A stretch of DNA of 64,000 nucleotides from Bog-257 sp963834135 (GTDB lineage: Bacteria; Acidobacteriota; Terriglobia; Terriglobales; Acidobacteriaceae), in NCBI GenBank assembly GCA_963834135.1, contig CAWIAN010000005.1, positions 124,001 through 188,000 on the forward strand, written 5' to 3'. The notes under the pieces were generated by a model. That model saw only the letters and a program-made list of their open reading frames with translations, searched no databases and had not been told where the DNA came from. Shown in pieces: positions 25,706 to 34,420 of this stretch; position 1 is the stretch's first letter, and each line of letters starts with the position of its first letter. A program made the translations under genes and the position numbers.

Positions 25706-26725
25706 ATGGCCGAGCGCGCTATAACTCTGTCGCCCTCACAGATACGTTCCTTTCGTCGCGCGGTCTTGCGCTGCTACGACCTACATCATCGCCAGCTTCC
25801 CTGGCGGCGCAATCGCGATCCTTATCGAATCTGGGTTTCGGAAATCATGTTGCAGCAGACCCGCGTGGCTGCGGTTCTGGATCACTACGCGCGGTTCATG
25901 AACCGCTTTCCCACCGTACAAGCGCTGGCGGCCGCAAAGGAAAATTCGGTTCTGGCCGCCTGGAGCGGGTTAGGCTACTACCATCGCGCGCGACGGATGC
26001 ATGAAGCGGCAAAACTCATCGCGCGCGAGCGTGGCGGAATATTTCCGGATTCAGCAGAACAGTGGCTGGAATTACCGGGGATTGGCCGGTATACCTCGGC
26101 AGCGATCGCCAGTATTGCGTTCGATGAAGCGGTGGCCGTCGTCGATGGCAATGTCGAGCGCGTGCTGCAACGGTTTCTGGGGGAAGCGCTGGGGAAGGGG
26201 CAGGCGTGGCGGCGAGCGGAAGAGTTACTCGACCGGGAGCGCCCCGGCGATTTCAACCAGGCGATGATGGAGCTGGGAGCCACCGTCTGCACGCCGCGAG
26301 CGCCGCAGTGTTTGATCTGTCCCGTTAATTCGCTTTGCCGGACACGGGGGGTAGAAGCTGCTCGACCGAAGGCTGCCAGGAAGAGCAAGGATGTTTGTTT
26401 TGGGCTCGCCCGGCGGGGAGATTCGGTGCTGCTGACGCAGCGGCCCGCTGATGCCTCGCTTATGGCAGGTATGTGGGAGTTGCCGGCGATTGCCGCGGAG
26501 GCAGTCAATGGCGACACTCCGCTGCTGCGGGTTCGGCACGCGATTACGGATACCGATTACCGGGTCACAGTGTACGCGACCTCGGTGCCAGGGAAAGTCA
26601 CAACCGAGGCGCGCTGGTTTACCAGAAAGCAATGTGAGCGGCTGGCTCTGACGGGCCTGGCCCGCAAAATCCTGCGCAAGACCGCCGCTGAGTCTAAGCA
26701 GAGCGCCAGAGAATCTAATTCATGA
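25706..26725 (+). CDS. mutY: A/G-specific adenine glycosylase MutY
   Basis: 339 residues. Removes adenine mispaired with 8-oxoguanine in base-excision repair. Catalytic Glu in WVSEIMLQQTRV, helix-hairpin-helix LPGIGRYTSAAI, catalytic Asp in VVDGNVERV, and the [4Fe-4S] loop C-x6-C-x2-C-x5-C (CTPRAPQCLICPVNSLC) are all intact. A NUDIX-like C-terminal domain for 8-oxoG recognition follows (GLARRGDSVLLTQRP). ATG at 25706 gives MAERAITLS; the frame is open further upstream but is not conserved. Confidence 0.95.
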   Translation: MAERAITLSPSQIRSFRRAVLRCYDLHHRQLPWRRNRDPYRIWVSEIMLQQTRVAAVLDHYARFMNRFPTVQALAAAKENSVLAAWSGLGYYHRARRMHEAAKLIARERGGIFPDSAEQWLELPGIGRYTSAAIASIAFDEAVAVVDGNVERVLQRFLGEALGKGQAWRRAEELLDRERPGDFNQAMMELGATVCTPRAPQCLICPVNSLCRTRGVEAARPKAARKSKDVCFGLARRGDSVLLTQRPADASLMAGMWELPAIAAEAVNGDTPLLRVRHAITDTDYRVTVYATSVPGKVTTEARWFTRKQCERLALTGLARKILRKTAAESKQSARESNS

Positions 26726-26772
26726 GATCGCTTTTCGGAGTGATACACACGTTTTTCGGAGGTCACGATTCG

Positions 26773-27270
26773 ATGCCCACTTTAAGCGCGGGTGTTTGCG
26801 CGCCGGATTTCGCATTACCAACAGCCGAAGGCCACCAGATTTCGCTGCACGAGACATTGAAGAAAGGTCCCGTGGTTCTCGCCTTTTTTAAGGTGAGTTG
26901 CCCGGTTTGCCAGTACGCCTTCCCGTTCTTCGAGCGCATGTATCAGGCGAACCGTGGGACGAATGTCAGCTTTATCGGCATCTCGCAGGACAATACGAAA
27001 AAGACCGAGGCTTTTCTTAACCAGTTTGGCATTACTTTTCCGGTCGTGTTCGATGATCCGAAGAACTACACCGTATCGAATGCTTACGGACTGGCTAACG
27101 TTCCCACCTTGTTCTATATCTCCCAGAGTGGCCAGATCGAAATCGCATCGGTGAGTTGGGCCAAAGCCGAGGTCGAAGCCATCAACGAGAAGCTGGCGGC
27201 GAATCGCCGGGAGCCAGCTCCTACGTTGTGGCACACGGGCGAAGACGTCCGCGAATTCCGTGCCGGTTGA
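26773..27270 (+). CDS. Peroxiredoxin / TlpA-like thiol protein
   Basis: 165 residues, AhpC/TSA-thioredoxin fold. Active-site CPVC in FFKVSCPVCQYAFPFFERM, SFIGISQDN and the cis-Pro region GLANVPTLFYI are present. No signal peptide from the ATG at 26773, which follows GGAGGTCACG. The frame can be read upstream to 26722. Likely cytosolic thiol-dependent reduction of peroxide or disulfide. Confidence 0.9.
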   Translation: MPTLSAGVCAPDFALPTAEGHQISLHETLKKGPVVLAFFKVSCPVCQYAFPFFERMYQANRGTNVSFIGISQDNTKKTEAFLNQFGITFPVVFDDPKNYTVSNAYGLANVPTLFYISQSGQIEIASVSWAKAEVEAINEKLAANRREPAPTLWHTGEDVREFRAG

Positions 27271-27283
27271 AGCTCTAAGAACT

Positions 27284-27302
27284 GATCCGCCGTGCGCGGA
27301 TC
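27284..27302 (+). terminator. Weak stem-loop after peroxiredoxin gene
   Basis: GATCCGC / GCGGATC perfect 7-bp stem with a 5-base loop 14 bases after the stop codon. No U-run follows, so it may be a processing or Rho-associated structure rather than an intrinsic terminator. Confidence 0.35.
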
Positions 27303-27411
27303 TACTCCCTGGCAGCGAATGATTTGACGCGCCGCCGCCGAAATTACGATACTGATCGCGACCCGGAGCAGAAGCTCGGTCTGTGAGATTCAGGGCAGGA
27401 GATCAACAAAG

Positions 27412-28173
27412 GTGAGACATGGGGCGCTGTTGCTGATGACGGTTCTGACGAGCGGTGTATTGCTTCAGGCATTTGCGCAAGGCATGGCAGCTTCGCCGCC
27501 GTCGGCCAGCGCGCAGACAGGAAAGATCACGGCATCTTCCGTATGGCAGCCGCCACCGGATTTTCTCGCCAAAGCTCACAAGGCCTGCGACACCTCGATG
27601 GGTGCGGCCAGTTTTCCTGAGTGCTTTATGAACCAGATTGCGGTCGCGGGCGCTCCGTCAGAGGCGGTGGCCTTCACGCGTGCGCTCTATAAGCAGAGCG
27701 ACGGCCAGGTCGGCATCATGAATGCGTTCAAGAGCTACGGCCAAGTTGACGTTGCCCAGGTTTTCTACCCTCTGCGCGCCAACGACAATTACGGCTTGTT
27801 GCTGGTGAATGGCGATCCGACGATCTTAGACGTCGACGATTTAAAGAAACTGGATCGCACCGCCATGGAGCAGGACAGCTGGTATCAGTCGGTAAAGGCA
27901 AAATTTCCGCAAATCGATATCTGGCCGGGCGATCGCAGCGCCGCTATCCCCTGGCCTCGCGTCCAACCGCTGCCCGACGGCGGTATCGAGTTCATCATCC
28001 CTTATCCAATGATCAACGGATGCCACGCATGTGCGCATGTGGGATCCGCGCGTTTTGGCTGGGAGTTCGATGCCGGCGGAAAGTTTCTGAAGACCGTCTT
28101 CATTCCGTCGGCACTTCCACCGAGGCATAAACCGGCACCTGCGCCAGCCGGTGCTACGCCTCCGCAACAGTAA
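27412..28173 (+). CDS. Secreted protein of unknown function, paralogue A
   Basis: 253 residues, GTG start behind AACAAAG, with a signal peptide (LLLMTVLTSGVLLQAFAQ). Not a family I recognise. Shared features with the next gene: a SxVWQPPPDF opening, KACDTS...FPECFMNQ, ALYKQSDGQVGIM, a WPGDR motif and a C-terminal NGCHACAHVG with a C-x2-C. The C-x2-C is followed by Ala-His, not His, so it is not a haem site; a disulfide or metal site is possible. Pro-rich C terminus. Confidence 0.8.
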   Translation: MRHGALLLMTVLTSGVLLQAFAQGMAASPPSASAQTGKITASSVWQPPPDFLAKAHKACDTSMGAASFPECFMNQIAVAGAPSEAVAFTRALYKQSDGQVGIMNAFKSYGQVDVAQVFYPLRANDNYGLLLVNGDPTILDVDDLKKLDRTAMEQDSWYQSVKAKFPQIDIWPGDRSAAIPWPRVQPLPDGGIEFIIPYPMINGCHACAHVGSARFGWEFDAGGKFLKTVFIPSALPPRHKPAPAPAGATPPQQ

Positions 28174-28275
28174 AGACGCAAGCGTGGCTGCGGGACGAGG
28201 ATGATCTCCTTGGCGCGAGCCACGGGTTATTGTTCTGCTAAACTCCAGTCACGATCCAGCAACACAGGGGGACGT

Positions 28276-28974
28276 ATGTCTAAGCCACTTGCACTCTTTG
28301 CAATTGTTGCCTTCGCCACTTTTGCGTTTGGACAGGCCACTCCGCCTCCCATCGACGCTTCAGCCGTGTGGCAGCCAGGCGGCGACTTCGTGACCAGCGC
28401 TCATGCGGCTTGCGACAAGGTAACGCCCTCCAGCAAATTCTCTGACTGTGTCATCAATCAGATGTCCAAGGCCGGAGCTTCCGCTGGCGCGGTGAATTTC
28501 ACGCGCGAGCTCTACAAGCAGACTGGTGGAGAAGTCGGAATTATGGCGGCCTTCCACAAAGTGGGACCGGTCGATATCGCCTGGGTGCAGTATCCGATGC
28601 GTTCGACCAGTGGGCTGATGCTGGTCAATGGCAAGCCCCGGATGGTGAACGCAGAGGACTTGAAGTTGCTGGATGAGAAAGAGATGCAGCAGAGCTTCCA
28701 GTATCAGGATTTGCAAAGCCAGTTCCCGAAGGTTGGCGTCTGGCCCGGCGATCGCGATGGTAAGACCTGGCCGAACTCGCAGACTGGAAACAAAGGAGGT
28801 CTGCAGTTCATCATCGGATATCCGCTGCGTAATGGCTGTGCCACCTGTGCTCACGCCGGATTTGTGCTGTTTACCTGGAACTTCAATCCCAGCGGAAAGT
28901 TCATGGGAACAACCTTCATGGGATTGACCCCGGCGCCGATCTCACCGTCTGGCCAAAGCGCGCCGCAGCAGTAG
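28276..28974 (+). CDS. Secreted protein of unknown function, paralogue B
   Basis: 232 residues, ATG at 28276 behind GGGGGACGT, signal peptide LALFAIVAFATFAFGQ. Clear tandem paralogue of the preceding protein: AVWQPGGDF, ELYKQTGGEVGIM, VWPGDRDGK and NGCATCAHAGF. Order and spacing of the motifs match through the length, while the N-terminal signal and the Pro-rich tail differ. Function unknown; four conserved Cys suggest two disulfides or a metal site in the periplasm. Confidence 0.85.
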   Translation: MSKPLALFAIVAFATFAFGQATPPPIDASAVWQPGGDFVTSAHAACDKVTPSSKFSDCVINQMSKAGASAGAVNFTRELYKQTGGEVGIMAAFHKVGPVDIAWVQYPMRSTSGLMLVNGKPRMVNAEDLKLLDEKEMQQSFQYQDLQSQFPKVGVWPGDRDGKTWPNSQTGNKGGLQFIIGYPLRNGCATCAHAGFVLFTWNFNPSGKFMGTTFMGLTPAPISPSGQSAPQQ

Positions 28975-28976
28975 TT

Positions 28977-29180
28977 CTAGAGATCTACGGACTGCCGCGT
29001 CTTATCCTTGTTCGCGTGGCGCCTGTCGCTGGAAGAGCATTTATGCCGGATTTCCGCTAGCTCTAACGCCCGCCAGTCTTGTGCGACCAGGGTACACAGA
29101 CATAGCGTGCACATACTCTCCGGAACTTCGACGGCATTCTGGCAACGAACGAAGGTCTTCAACTTCTCCATGGTAGTCAC
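28977..29180 (-). CDS. Small C-x2-C ... H-x-C finger protein
   Basis: 67 residues. Core motif CTLCLCTLVAQDWRALELAE then HKC: a C-x2-C followed ~20 residues later by H-x-C, which fits a small zinc finger. A similar pattern occurs at 36127-36312. Its start overlaps the stop of the upstream zinc-ribbon gene by 4 bases (29177-29180), so the pair is one operon. Function unknown, possibly regulatory. Confidence 0.6.
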   Translation of the reverse strand: MTTMEKLKTFVRCQNAVEVPESMCTLCLCTLVAQDWRALELAEIRHKCSSSDRRHANKDKTRQSVDL

Positions 29181-29416
29181 GACTTGATCACGTGAACGCG
29201 CGTGCGCAGGAAGGGAAGCGCATGGGAGGGTTGAGTTGCGGGTTCTTCAGCCAGCGACGGCAGAATCATGAAAACATGTCCGTTCATGCAACGATAAGAG
29301 GTCACACCGGCCAGGGGATTGACCTCGCCTCCCAGATCGGCCATAAAAGTGGCGTCGCGCAGAACACGCCGAAGTACTTCTGAACGGCAAACGGGGCAGC
29401 TCCGCTGGGGATACAT
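29177..29416 (-). CDS. Small zinc-ribbon protein
   Basis: 79 residues. CPVC near the N terminus (SCPVCRSE) and YRCMNGHVF form a C-x2-C ... C-x3-H pattern. The same layout (CPVC, YRCSDGHLF) appears in the cassette gene at 58690-58857. The ribosome binding site is not obvious and the N-terminal start could be internal. Function unknown; cotranscribed with the C2HC finger gene. Confidence 0.6.
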   Translation of the reverse strand: MYPQRSCPVCRSEVLRRVLRDATFMADLGGEVNPLAGVTSYRCMNGHVFMILPSLAEEPATQPSHALPFLRTRVHVIKS

Positions 29417-29754
29417 GGTCCAAGGCTAAGCCGCGCTGCCAGACTCGGCATCCCCCGAGAGGGTGGGCAATCTACAACCAAGGTGATAGATGGGCCACTG
29501 CCTTCATCCGTGGTTATCTTCGATTGATTGCACACCGATTGTTTGCACACCGGGACGTCGATCGAGAAATTCCATGTTGCGTCGTTCCATGATTGAGCCT
29601 CGAATGTCAGCCATTGCTCTTGTTCAATTCCTGTCTCCGCTGCCTGCGTCTGGCCGCAAAGTAGTTCTCTTCCGCCGGGAACCGTTGTAAAATCTCCGCG
29701 CCTGCTCCCAGACATTCAAATGATTCGATTGCTACTATCGTGCCTTCTTTGTAG
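29417..29754. other. Intergenic, no supported gene
   Basis: About 340 bases between the - strand zinc-ribbon gene and the + strand membrane gene. A - strand frame (29302-29715) covers most of it but overlaps the zinc-ribbon gene and has no recognisable motif. Contains the near-repeat GATTGCACACCGATTG / GTTTGCACACCGGG around 29525-29555. No terminator or tRNA seen. Confidence 0.4.
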
Positions 29755-30919
29755 ATGACTACCACTACGCAGGATCCAACTCATCCGAAGCCTCGTCGGC
29801 GACGTCACCCGACATTCAGCCATATGTGGCATCGGCAGACGTTAGACGTATGCATGGAACTGGCGGGACCGCCGGCTCTGGTATCAGTCATCGCCAGCTT
29901 CGTTACCGCGGATCAGAAAATTCTCGCGGCGTCCGCCTTAATAGCTCTTTTGATAGCGATCGGTTTACGCTTCTTTCCCCGTATTACCGAGACCCACGCT
30001 CTGCGGCTGGTGATTCCGTGGCTGCTGGTACTTGGATTGGGGCTGGTTCTGCTGCTGGTGTTGGTAGTGCAACCGCGGCGTACGGAGTCGCTGTCGCAGC
30101 AGTGGCTGGAGTGGCAGCGTACTCTGGAAAAATCCGTGAGCGGGCTGCAGCAGTTTGAAAGATCAAGCGCGGGACGACTGCTTAAGCCAAACGCTGGCGG
30201 AGATTCTGCCGAACCGTCCGAAAACCACCGCGCACACGGCACAAACCGAGTTGGCACGATCGGTGATGGCCGGACAGGTTCTGCTAGCGAACGAGACGGT
30301 ACGCAATGAATTGTCGGACCGGCTGAGCGTCGACAATCGATTCATCGGGACCGGCAATTCAGAGCCGGTCGACGAAACCAGCCCGGCATCGGCCAGCGTC
30401 CCTGAGTACCTTGTGCCCAATCTGCCGCAATCGCACGATTGGGTTTGGGTCTGGGAGGTTGGTCTGTCGGATATGTTGGACAAAACACCTCTGCTCGATC
30501 ACACCTTGAGAGATGTATTGCAGAACGAAACTTCGCAACCTGTAGGTTTCAAGTCAGAGCTGAGTTGGATCGCGAAAGACCATCTCGGCGTCGATTCGAG
30601 TTCGGCGATGGTGCGTTTCGCCATTCTGGAGCCGAACGGGCCGAAGTTTCCTTCCGGTTGCCTGGGAAAGCCGCGCGCCAAGCGCGTCTTCATGAACAGC
30701 CTAAGTCCTCTGCTCGACCTTCCATTGGCAAAAGCCGCAGTGAATTCCGGATACACCAAGGAGCAAACCAATCCCAACGCGCGTCTTTACATCTGGGTGG
30801 ATGTGCCAACCCAGGATGTTCAGCCAGTACGGGCGACCTGGGAAAACGTGCTCAACGACATGCCAAGTTGGATTGAAGATCCCGCCTGCATCATCGCCAA
30901 GCCTGCGCCGAAGAACTGA
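29755..30919 (+). pseudogene. Membrane-anchored protein split by a frameshift
   Basis: The first frame (29755-30180) encodes a basic N terminus and two or three membrane segments (ALVSVIASFVTADQ, ILAASALIALLIAIGLRF, LVIPWLLVLGLGLVLLLVLV) then a helix ending FERSSA. The protein-like sequence continues in the +1 frame from about 30140 (RDDCLSQTLAEILPNRP) to a stop at 30919 and forms a ~240-residue soluble domain (HDWVWVWEVGLSDM, WIAKDHLGVD, RLYIWVDVPTQDV). One inserted base within 30140-30180 would join them into a ~387-residue protein. Alternatively two overlapping genes, the second with a TTG start at 30155. Family not recognised. Confidence 0.6.
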
Positions 30920-31432
30920 ACGACGGCGATTGGACAACGTCGCCGCGCAAGTCGACTGCGAACGCAGAGGATTTCGCAACAGGGAGCGTCATTCGTAACT
31001 CATTGCAGGGTTTGGTGGTAAGCACAAAATTGGGTACAGCGCCAAGTATGCTCCATTCTTCTTCGCGGGCCACAACCCCGCTACCCCTGCAATAGATCTG
31101 TGCCTGGGTTCAGGTTAATTCTCCTGTTCGTGCTGGGTAACTTACTGCCTCAACATGGGGCATTGTTACGGAGCTTTGAGCCATTGTCGATTTCGCGGAG
31201 ATGGTTCACACTTTTAACGGATTCGGGAGTCATCTCCCTTGTCCATTTGTTCCGAAGGCCGCGACGCCCTGGCAGGCTCCCGCGGCCTTTTTCACTTTCA
31301 GCCTCCCGAGGACGCTTAACTCTTCGCAGTAGAAAAACTGAGTAGGCAGAATTCCAGACACAGTCGAAAAGAGATGCCGAAAGGTCGCGCGATACAAGGC
31401 AATTAACTGCGGTATCTTCGAAGAGAAAGTTT
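30920..31432. other. Intergenic with a terminator-like hairpin
   Basis: About 510 bases with no supported gene; frames at 31100-31345 and opposite are not protein-like. At 31255-31292 the stem AAGGCCGCG / CGCGGCCTT is followed by TTTTT, a good intrinsic terminator on the + strand but with no identified gene before it. The stretch ends at the tRNA-Pro fragment. Confidence 0.5.
31255..31292 (+). terminator. Rho-independent terminator, gene unknown
   Basis: GGCCGCG / CGCGGCC stem with a ~17-base loop and a run of five or more T. It could end the transcript from 29755-30919 (340 bases upstream) or an unseen small RNA. Confidence 0.65.
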
Positions 31433-31481
31433 TGGTCAGGGCGACTGGATTTGAACCAGCGACCCCCTGCGCCCAAGGCAG
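31433..31481 (-). repeat. Partial tRNA-Pro copy, distal att repeat of island
   Basis: 49 bases matching the 3' part of the intact tRNA-Pro(TGG) gene at 35239-35287, 47 of 49 identical (differences at the 6th and 20th base), same orientation. Covers CCA, acceptor 3' strand, T arm and anticodon loop (...CCCAAGGCAG on +) and then diverges. This is the classical footprint of integrase-mediated insertion at a tRNA 3' end. Confidence 0.9.
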
Positions 31482-31633
31482 TGAACCGAAGTATATGTCA
31501 TTGACCCGTCTAGCACTTCTCTGCGTCACAGTGCATGGTTTTAGACGGTATTTGTCAGCGCTTGAACTCAAGTTGGACCCAAGTTGAGTCGCTCGTGGTT
31601 TACAGCGTGACCGCTGACACTAAGACACACTGA

Positions 31634-32518
31634 TCAGGACAGGCGTAGGCTGACAATTAGAGCAGTCAGAGCGGCGGGCTGGTTTCGGCGGCTGGGATAG
31701 TAAAGAAAATACCCTGGAAATAATGGGCACCAGTCCTTCAACACTTGAACCAACCGTCCCTCAGCAAGAAAGCCGGTTATGGTTTCTTCCATCGTGGTTC
31801 CAATTCCGACTCCTTCCAATACTGCCTGAATGACCAGATCGGGATCGTCGAATGACACAAGGCCTTGTGGGCTGACGGTAAGCGCCTTTCGGCCTTTCTC
31901 GAATTCCCAGCGGTAGAGGCCGCTGCTGAAGCGAAAGCCTATGCAGGAGTGGTCTTTTAGGTCTTGCGGATGTCTCGGAACAGGGTGCGATTCGAAATAC
32001 TCCGGTGAACCGACCACTGCCAACCGCATCTCCTTGGTCACACGCACCGCGATCATGTCCCGCTGAATAAACTCACCGAGCTGGACACCCGCGTCATATT
32101 CTCCGGCGACCAGGTCGACTGGGTCATTGGAAGAGGTGACTTCCAGTACGATCTCGGGAAAAGAGCGGGCGAACGCGGCGAGCTTCGGGAGGATCACCAT
32201 CTCGGTAGCCGTTCGGGGAACGATGAGTCGGATTCGACCGGATGGCGTTTCCCGCTGATTTCGCGTCTCCGCGACAGCAGCTTCGATCCGCTCAAGGGCA
32301 GGGGCCAGCTCGTGAAGAAGTGCTGTTCCTGCGGCGGTTGGAGAAACGCTTCGCGTTGTCCGGGCAAGTAACTGAACGCCCAGCCTTTTTTCGAGTGCGC
32401 TCATGGAATGGCTGAGGGCCGATTGCGAGACGCCCAGACGGGCGGCAGCACGGGTGAAACTGCGCTCGTTTGCAACGGTGACAAACGACGAAAGCTCTGC
32501 TAGGTCGCTCTTCGGCAT
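31634..32518 (-). CDS. LysR-family transcriptional regulator
   Basis: 294 residues. N-terminal winged helix-turn-helix (SFVTVANERSFTRAAARLGVSQSALSHSMSALEKRLGVQLL) and a C-terminal co-inducer domain with GVQLGEFIQRDMIAV. Divergent from the SDR gene, the usual LysR target layout. A 15-bp palindrome begins 3 bases upstream of its start codon. Probable regulator of the island's oxidoreductase genes. Confidence 0.93.
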   Translation of the reverse strand: MPKSDLAELSSFVTVANERSFTRAAARLGVSQSALSHSMSALEKRLGVQLLARTTRSVSPTAAGTALLHELAPALERIEAAVAETRNQRETPSGRIRLIVPRTATEMVILPKLAAFARSFPEIVLEVTSSNDPVDLVAGEYDAGVQLGEFIQRDMIAVRVTKEMRLAVVGSPEYFESHPVPRHPQDLKDHSCIGFRFSSGLYRWEFEKGRKALTVSPQGLVSFDDPDLVIQAVLEGVGIGTTMEETITGFLAEGRLVQVLKDWCPLFPGYFLYYPSRRNQPAALTALIVSLRLS

Positions 32519-32520
32519 TC

Positions 32521-32535
32521 ATGAATATTATTCAT
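32521..32535. promoter_or_regulatory. Palindromic operator next to lysR-type gene
   Basis: ATGAATATTATTCAT, a perfect 15-base palindrome immediately upstream of the regulator's start and in the intergenic region shared with the divergent SDR gene. It fits the T-N11-A form of LysR binding sites. Likely autoregulation and control of the SDR transcript. Confidence 0.6.
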
Positions 32536-32689
32536 AATTCCTTACGATATCAACCGTCTTGTTGCATCAGCAAATACATCCTAATCTTAGAAAGTGCGGT
32601 ACGGTCATGCTCACAGCAGTTGGGAATGTCACATCGCTCTCGGCGACCAGGTACGGAACAACTTCACGCAAAGGAAGAAGGGATTAATC

Positions 32690-33457
32690 ATGAAGATTTC
32701 GTTTGAAGATAAGGTGGCGCTTGTAACCGGAGCTGCTTCCGGACTGGGACTTGCAACCGCGAAGGCGTTTGCCGAGGCTGGGGCCTCGGTGGTTTTGGCG
32801 GATAACAACCAGAAGCAGGCTGAGGCGGCAGCCAAAGAGCTCGCCGGTAAGGGATATAAGACACTCGCGGTTACCTGTGATGTGTCGGACGACGCCCAGG
32901 TCGAGGCGATGGTGAAAAAGACGGTCGCAACATTCGGTCGTTTGGACGCCGCTTACAACAATGCGGGCATCCAGAACGTTCTGGCGGAAACCGCAGACTC
33001 GCCGCGCGAGGATTACGACCGCGTCATGGCCGTAAACCTGAGGGGCGTGTGGGCCTGCATGAAGTTTGAGCTTCAGGTGATGCGCGAACAGGGCAGCGGA
33101 GCGATTGTGAACTGCTCGTCGCTCGGAGGGCTTATCGGAGGCAACCAGCGCGGTACCTATCATGCTGCCAAACACGGCGTCATCGGCTTGACCAAGAGTG
33201 CGGCCCTCGAATATGCGACGCGTGGCATCCGGGTTAACGACGTTTGCCCCGGCATGATTCGCACGCCGATGAGCGACAAGATGGAAGCCGAAGGGCAGGG
33301 TCCGGCATTGAAAGCAATGCTCGATAACTTCGTACCTATGAAGCGTGAGGGCCGCCCGGAAGAGATTGCAAACACGGTTCTGTTTCTGTGCAGCGATGCC
33401 GCAAGCTACATCACGGGCCAGTCGATCTCTGTCGACGGCGGCTTCGTGATGCGTTAG
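32690..33457 (+). CDS. Short-chain dehydrogenase/reductase
   Basis: 255 residues, classical SDR. Cofactor motif TGAASGLGLA, LADNNQKQ after strand 2 (Asp suggests NAD preference), NNAG, catalytic Ser in NCSSLGG, YHAAK for Tyr and Lys, and C-terminal QSISVDGGFVMR. ATG at 32690 follows AAGGAAGAAGGG. Substrate is a secondary alcohol or ketone, identity unknown. Followed 13 bases later by the CMD gene, so cotranscribed. Confidence 0.93.
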   Translation: MKISFEDKVALVTGAASGLGLATAKAFAEAGASVVLADNNQKQAEAAAKELAGKGYKTLAVTCDVSDDAQVEAMVKKTVATFGRLDAAYNNAGIQNVLAETADSPREDYDRVMAVNLRGVWACMKFELQVMREQGSGAIVNCSSLGGLIGGNQRGTYHAAKHGVIGLTKSAALEYATRGIRVNDVCPGMIRTPMSDKMEAEGQGPALKAMLDNFVPMKREGRPEEIANTVLFLCSDAASYITGQSISVDGGFVMR

Positions 33458-33470
33458 GAGCTGGTTACAG

Positions 33471-34352
33471 ATGGGACGACGTGCCGCTGGCCAGGATGAG
33501 CGTATATCTCAATCCAAGATAAGTGCGCCGGTAGATTTTGGCCGACGCATTCTCATTAAGGCGGCGCTTGCATCGACCGTACCGGCGTTCTTGCGAGCCG
33601 AGCCACTGAATGCAAAGGGAGTAATAATGGCTGCAAATGAGAAGAGTGCGCCTTCGGGAGTGTTGACCTATGATGACGTGCGTTCCGTATCTCCTGCGTT
33701 AGAACATTACACAAAAACAACGCTCCTGAACGGCGTGTGGAAGCGCCCGGAGCTTACACCACGCGATCGAAGCCTCATCACGATTGCCGCGCTGGTTGCA
33801 CGCGTCCAGACCATCGAGATGCCGTTTCACTTCGCTTTTGCTCTCGATAATGGTGTCACACCCGCAGAGCTTTCTGAAATCATCACGCACTTAGCTTTCT
33901 ACGCAGGATGGGCGAACGCGATGTCGGCAGTCGCTATCGCTAAGGAGATATTTCATGTGCGCGGCATCGGGCCAGAACAGTTACCGCCAGTGAAGGCGAA
34001 GCCGCTGCCGCTTAATGCGGAAGCCGAGAGGCAGCGGGCAACCCAGGTGGCGAACAACTTCGGCGCGGTTTCACCTGGCCTGGTGCAGAACACCACAGAC
34101 GTTCTTTTTCGAGATCTGTGGCTGCGACCGGCGCTATCGCCGCGCGACCGGAGCCTTATAACGGTGAGCGCCCTCATCGCTAATGGGCAGACCGGCCAAA
34201 TTACGTATCACCTTGGTCGAGCTATGGATAACGGCTTGACTGCTTCCGAGGCAGGCGAAATTGTGACCCATCTGGCGTTCTACGCAGGATGGCCGAACGC
34301 ATTCTCTGCGGTTCCGGTTGTCAAGGAGGTTGTGGAGAAGCGACCGAAGTGA
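33471..34352 (+). CDS. Double carboxymuconolactone-decarboxylase-domain protein
   Basis: 293 residues. Two CMD-type (AhpD-fold) domains: residues ~70-155 (RDRSLITIAALVARVQTIEMPFH, THLAFYAGWANAMSA) and ~185-285 (RDRSLITVSALIANGQTGQITYH, THLAFYAGWPNAFSA), so an internal duplication. The AhpD CxxC is absent, so peroxidase activity is unlikely. An N-terminal stretch with RRILIKAALASTVPAFLRAEP looks like a Tat-type or Sec signal. Operon context suggests aromatic or lactone metabolism. Confidence 0.88.
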   Translation: MGRRAAGQDERISQSKISAPVDFGRRILIKAALASTVPAFLRAEPLNAKGVIMAANEKSAPSGVLTYDDVRSVSPALEHYTKTTLLNGVWKRPELTPRDRSLITIAALVARVQTIEMPFHFAFALDNGVTPAELSEIITHLAFYAGWANAMSAVAIAKEIFHVRGIGPEQLPPVKAKPLPLNAEAERQRATQVANNFGAVSPGLVQNTTDVLFRDLWLRPALSPRDRSLITVSALIANGQTGQITYHLGRAMDNGLTASEAGEIVTHLAFYAGWPNAFSAVPVVKEVVEKRPK

Positions 34353-34420
34353 AGCAGCGCAACACTATGCCGCATGATCATTTTAAGTTAAAAGCCAAGC
34401 CATCAAAGGAGACCCAGACG

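Noticed and set aside
27412..28974. Multihaem cytochrome c pair
   Set aside because: The C-x2-C in both proteins is followed by Ala-His rather than His, so no haem-attachment site is present.
29302..29715. 137-residue - strand frame
   Set aside because: Overlaps the zinc-ribbon gene in another frame and has no recognisable motif.
31100..31345. 81-residue frame next to the island
   Set aside because: Ends in translated terminator and repeat DNA, with Arg-rich random composition.
31433..31481. Second functional tRNA-Pro gene
   Set aside because: Only the 3' part to the anticodon loop is present, with two mismatches; the D arm and 5' acceptor strand are missing.
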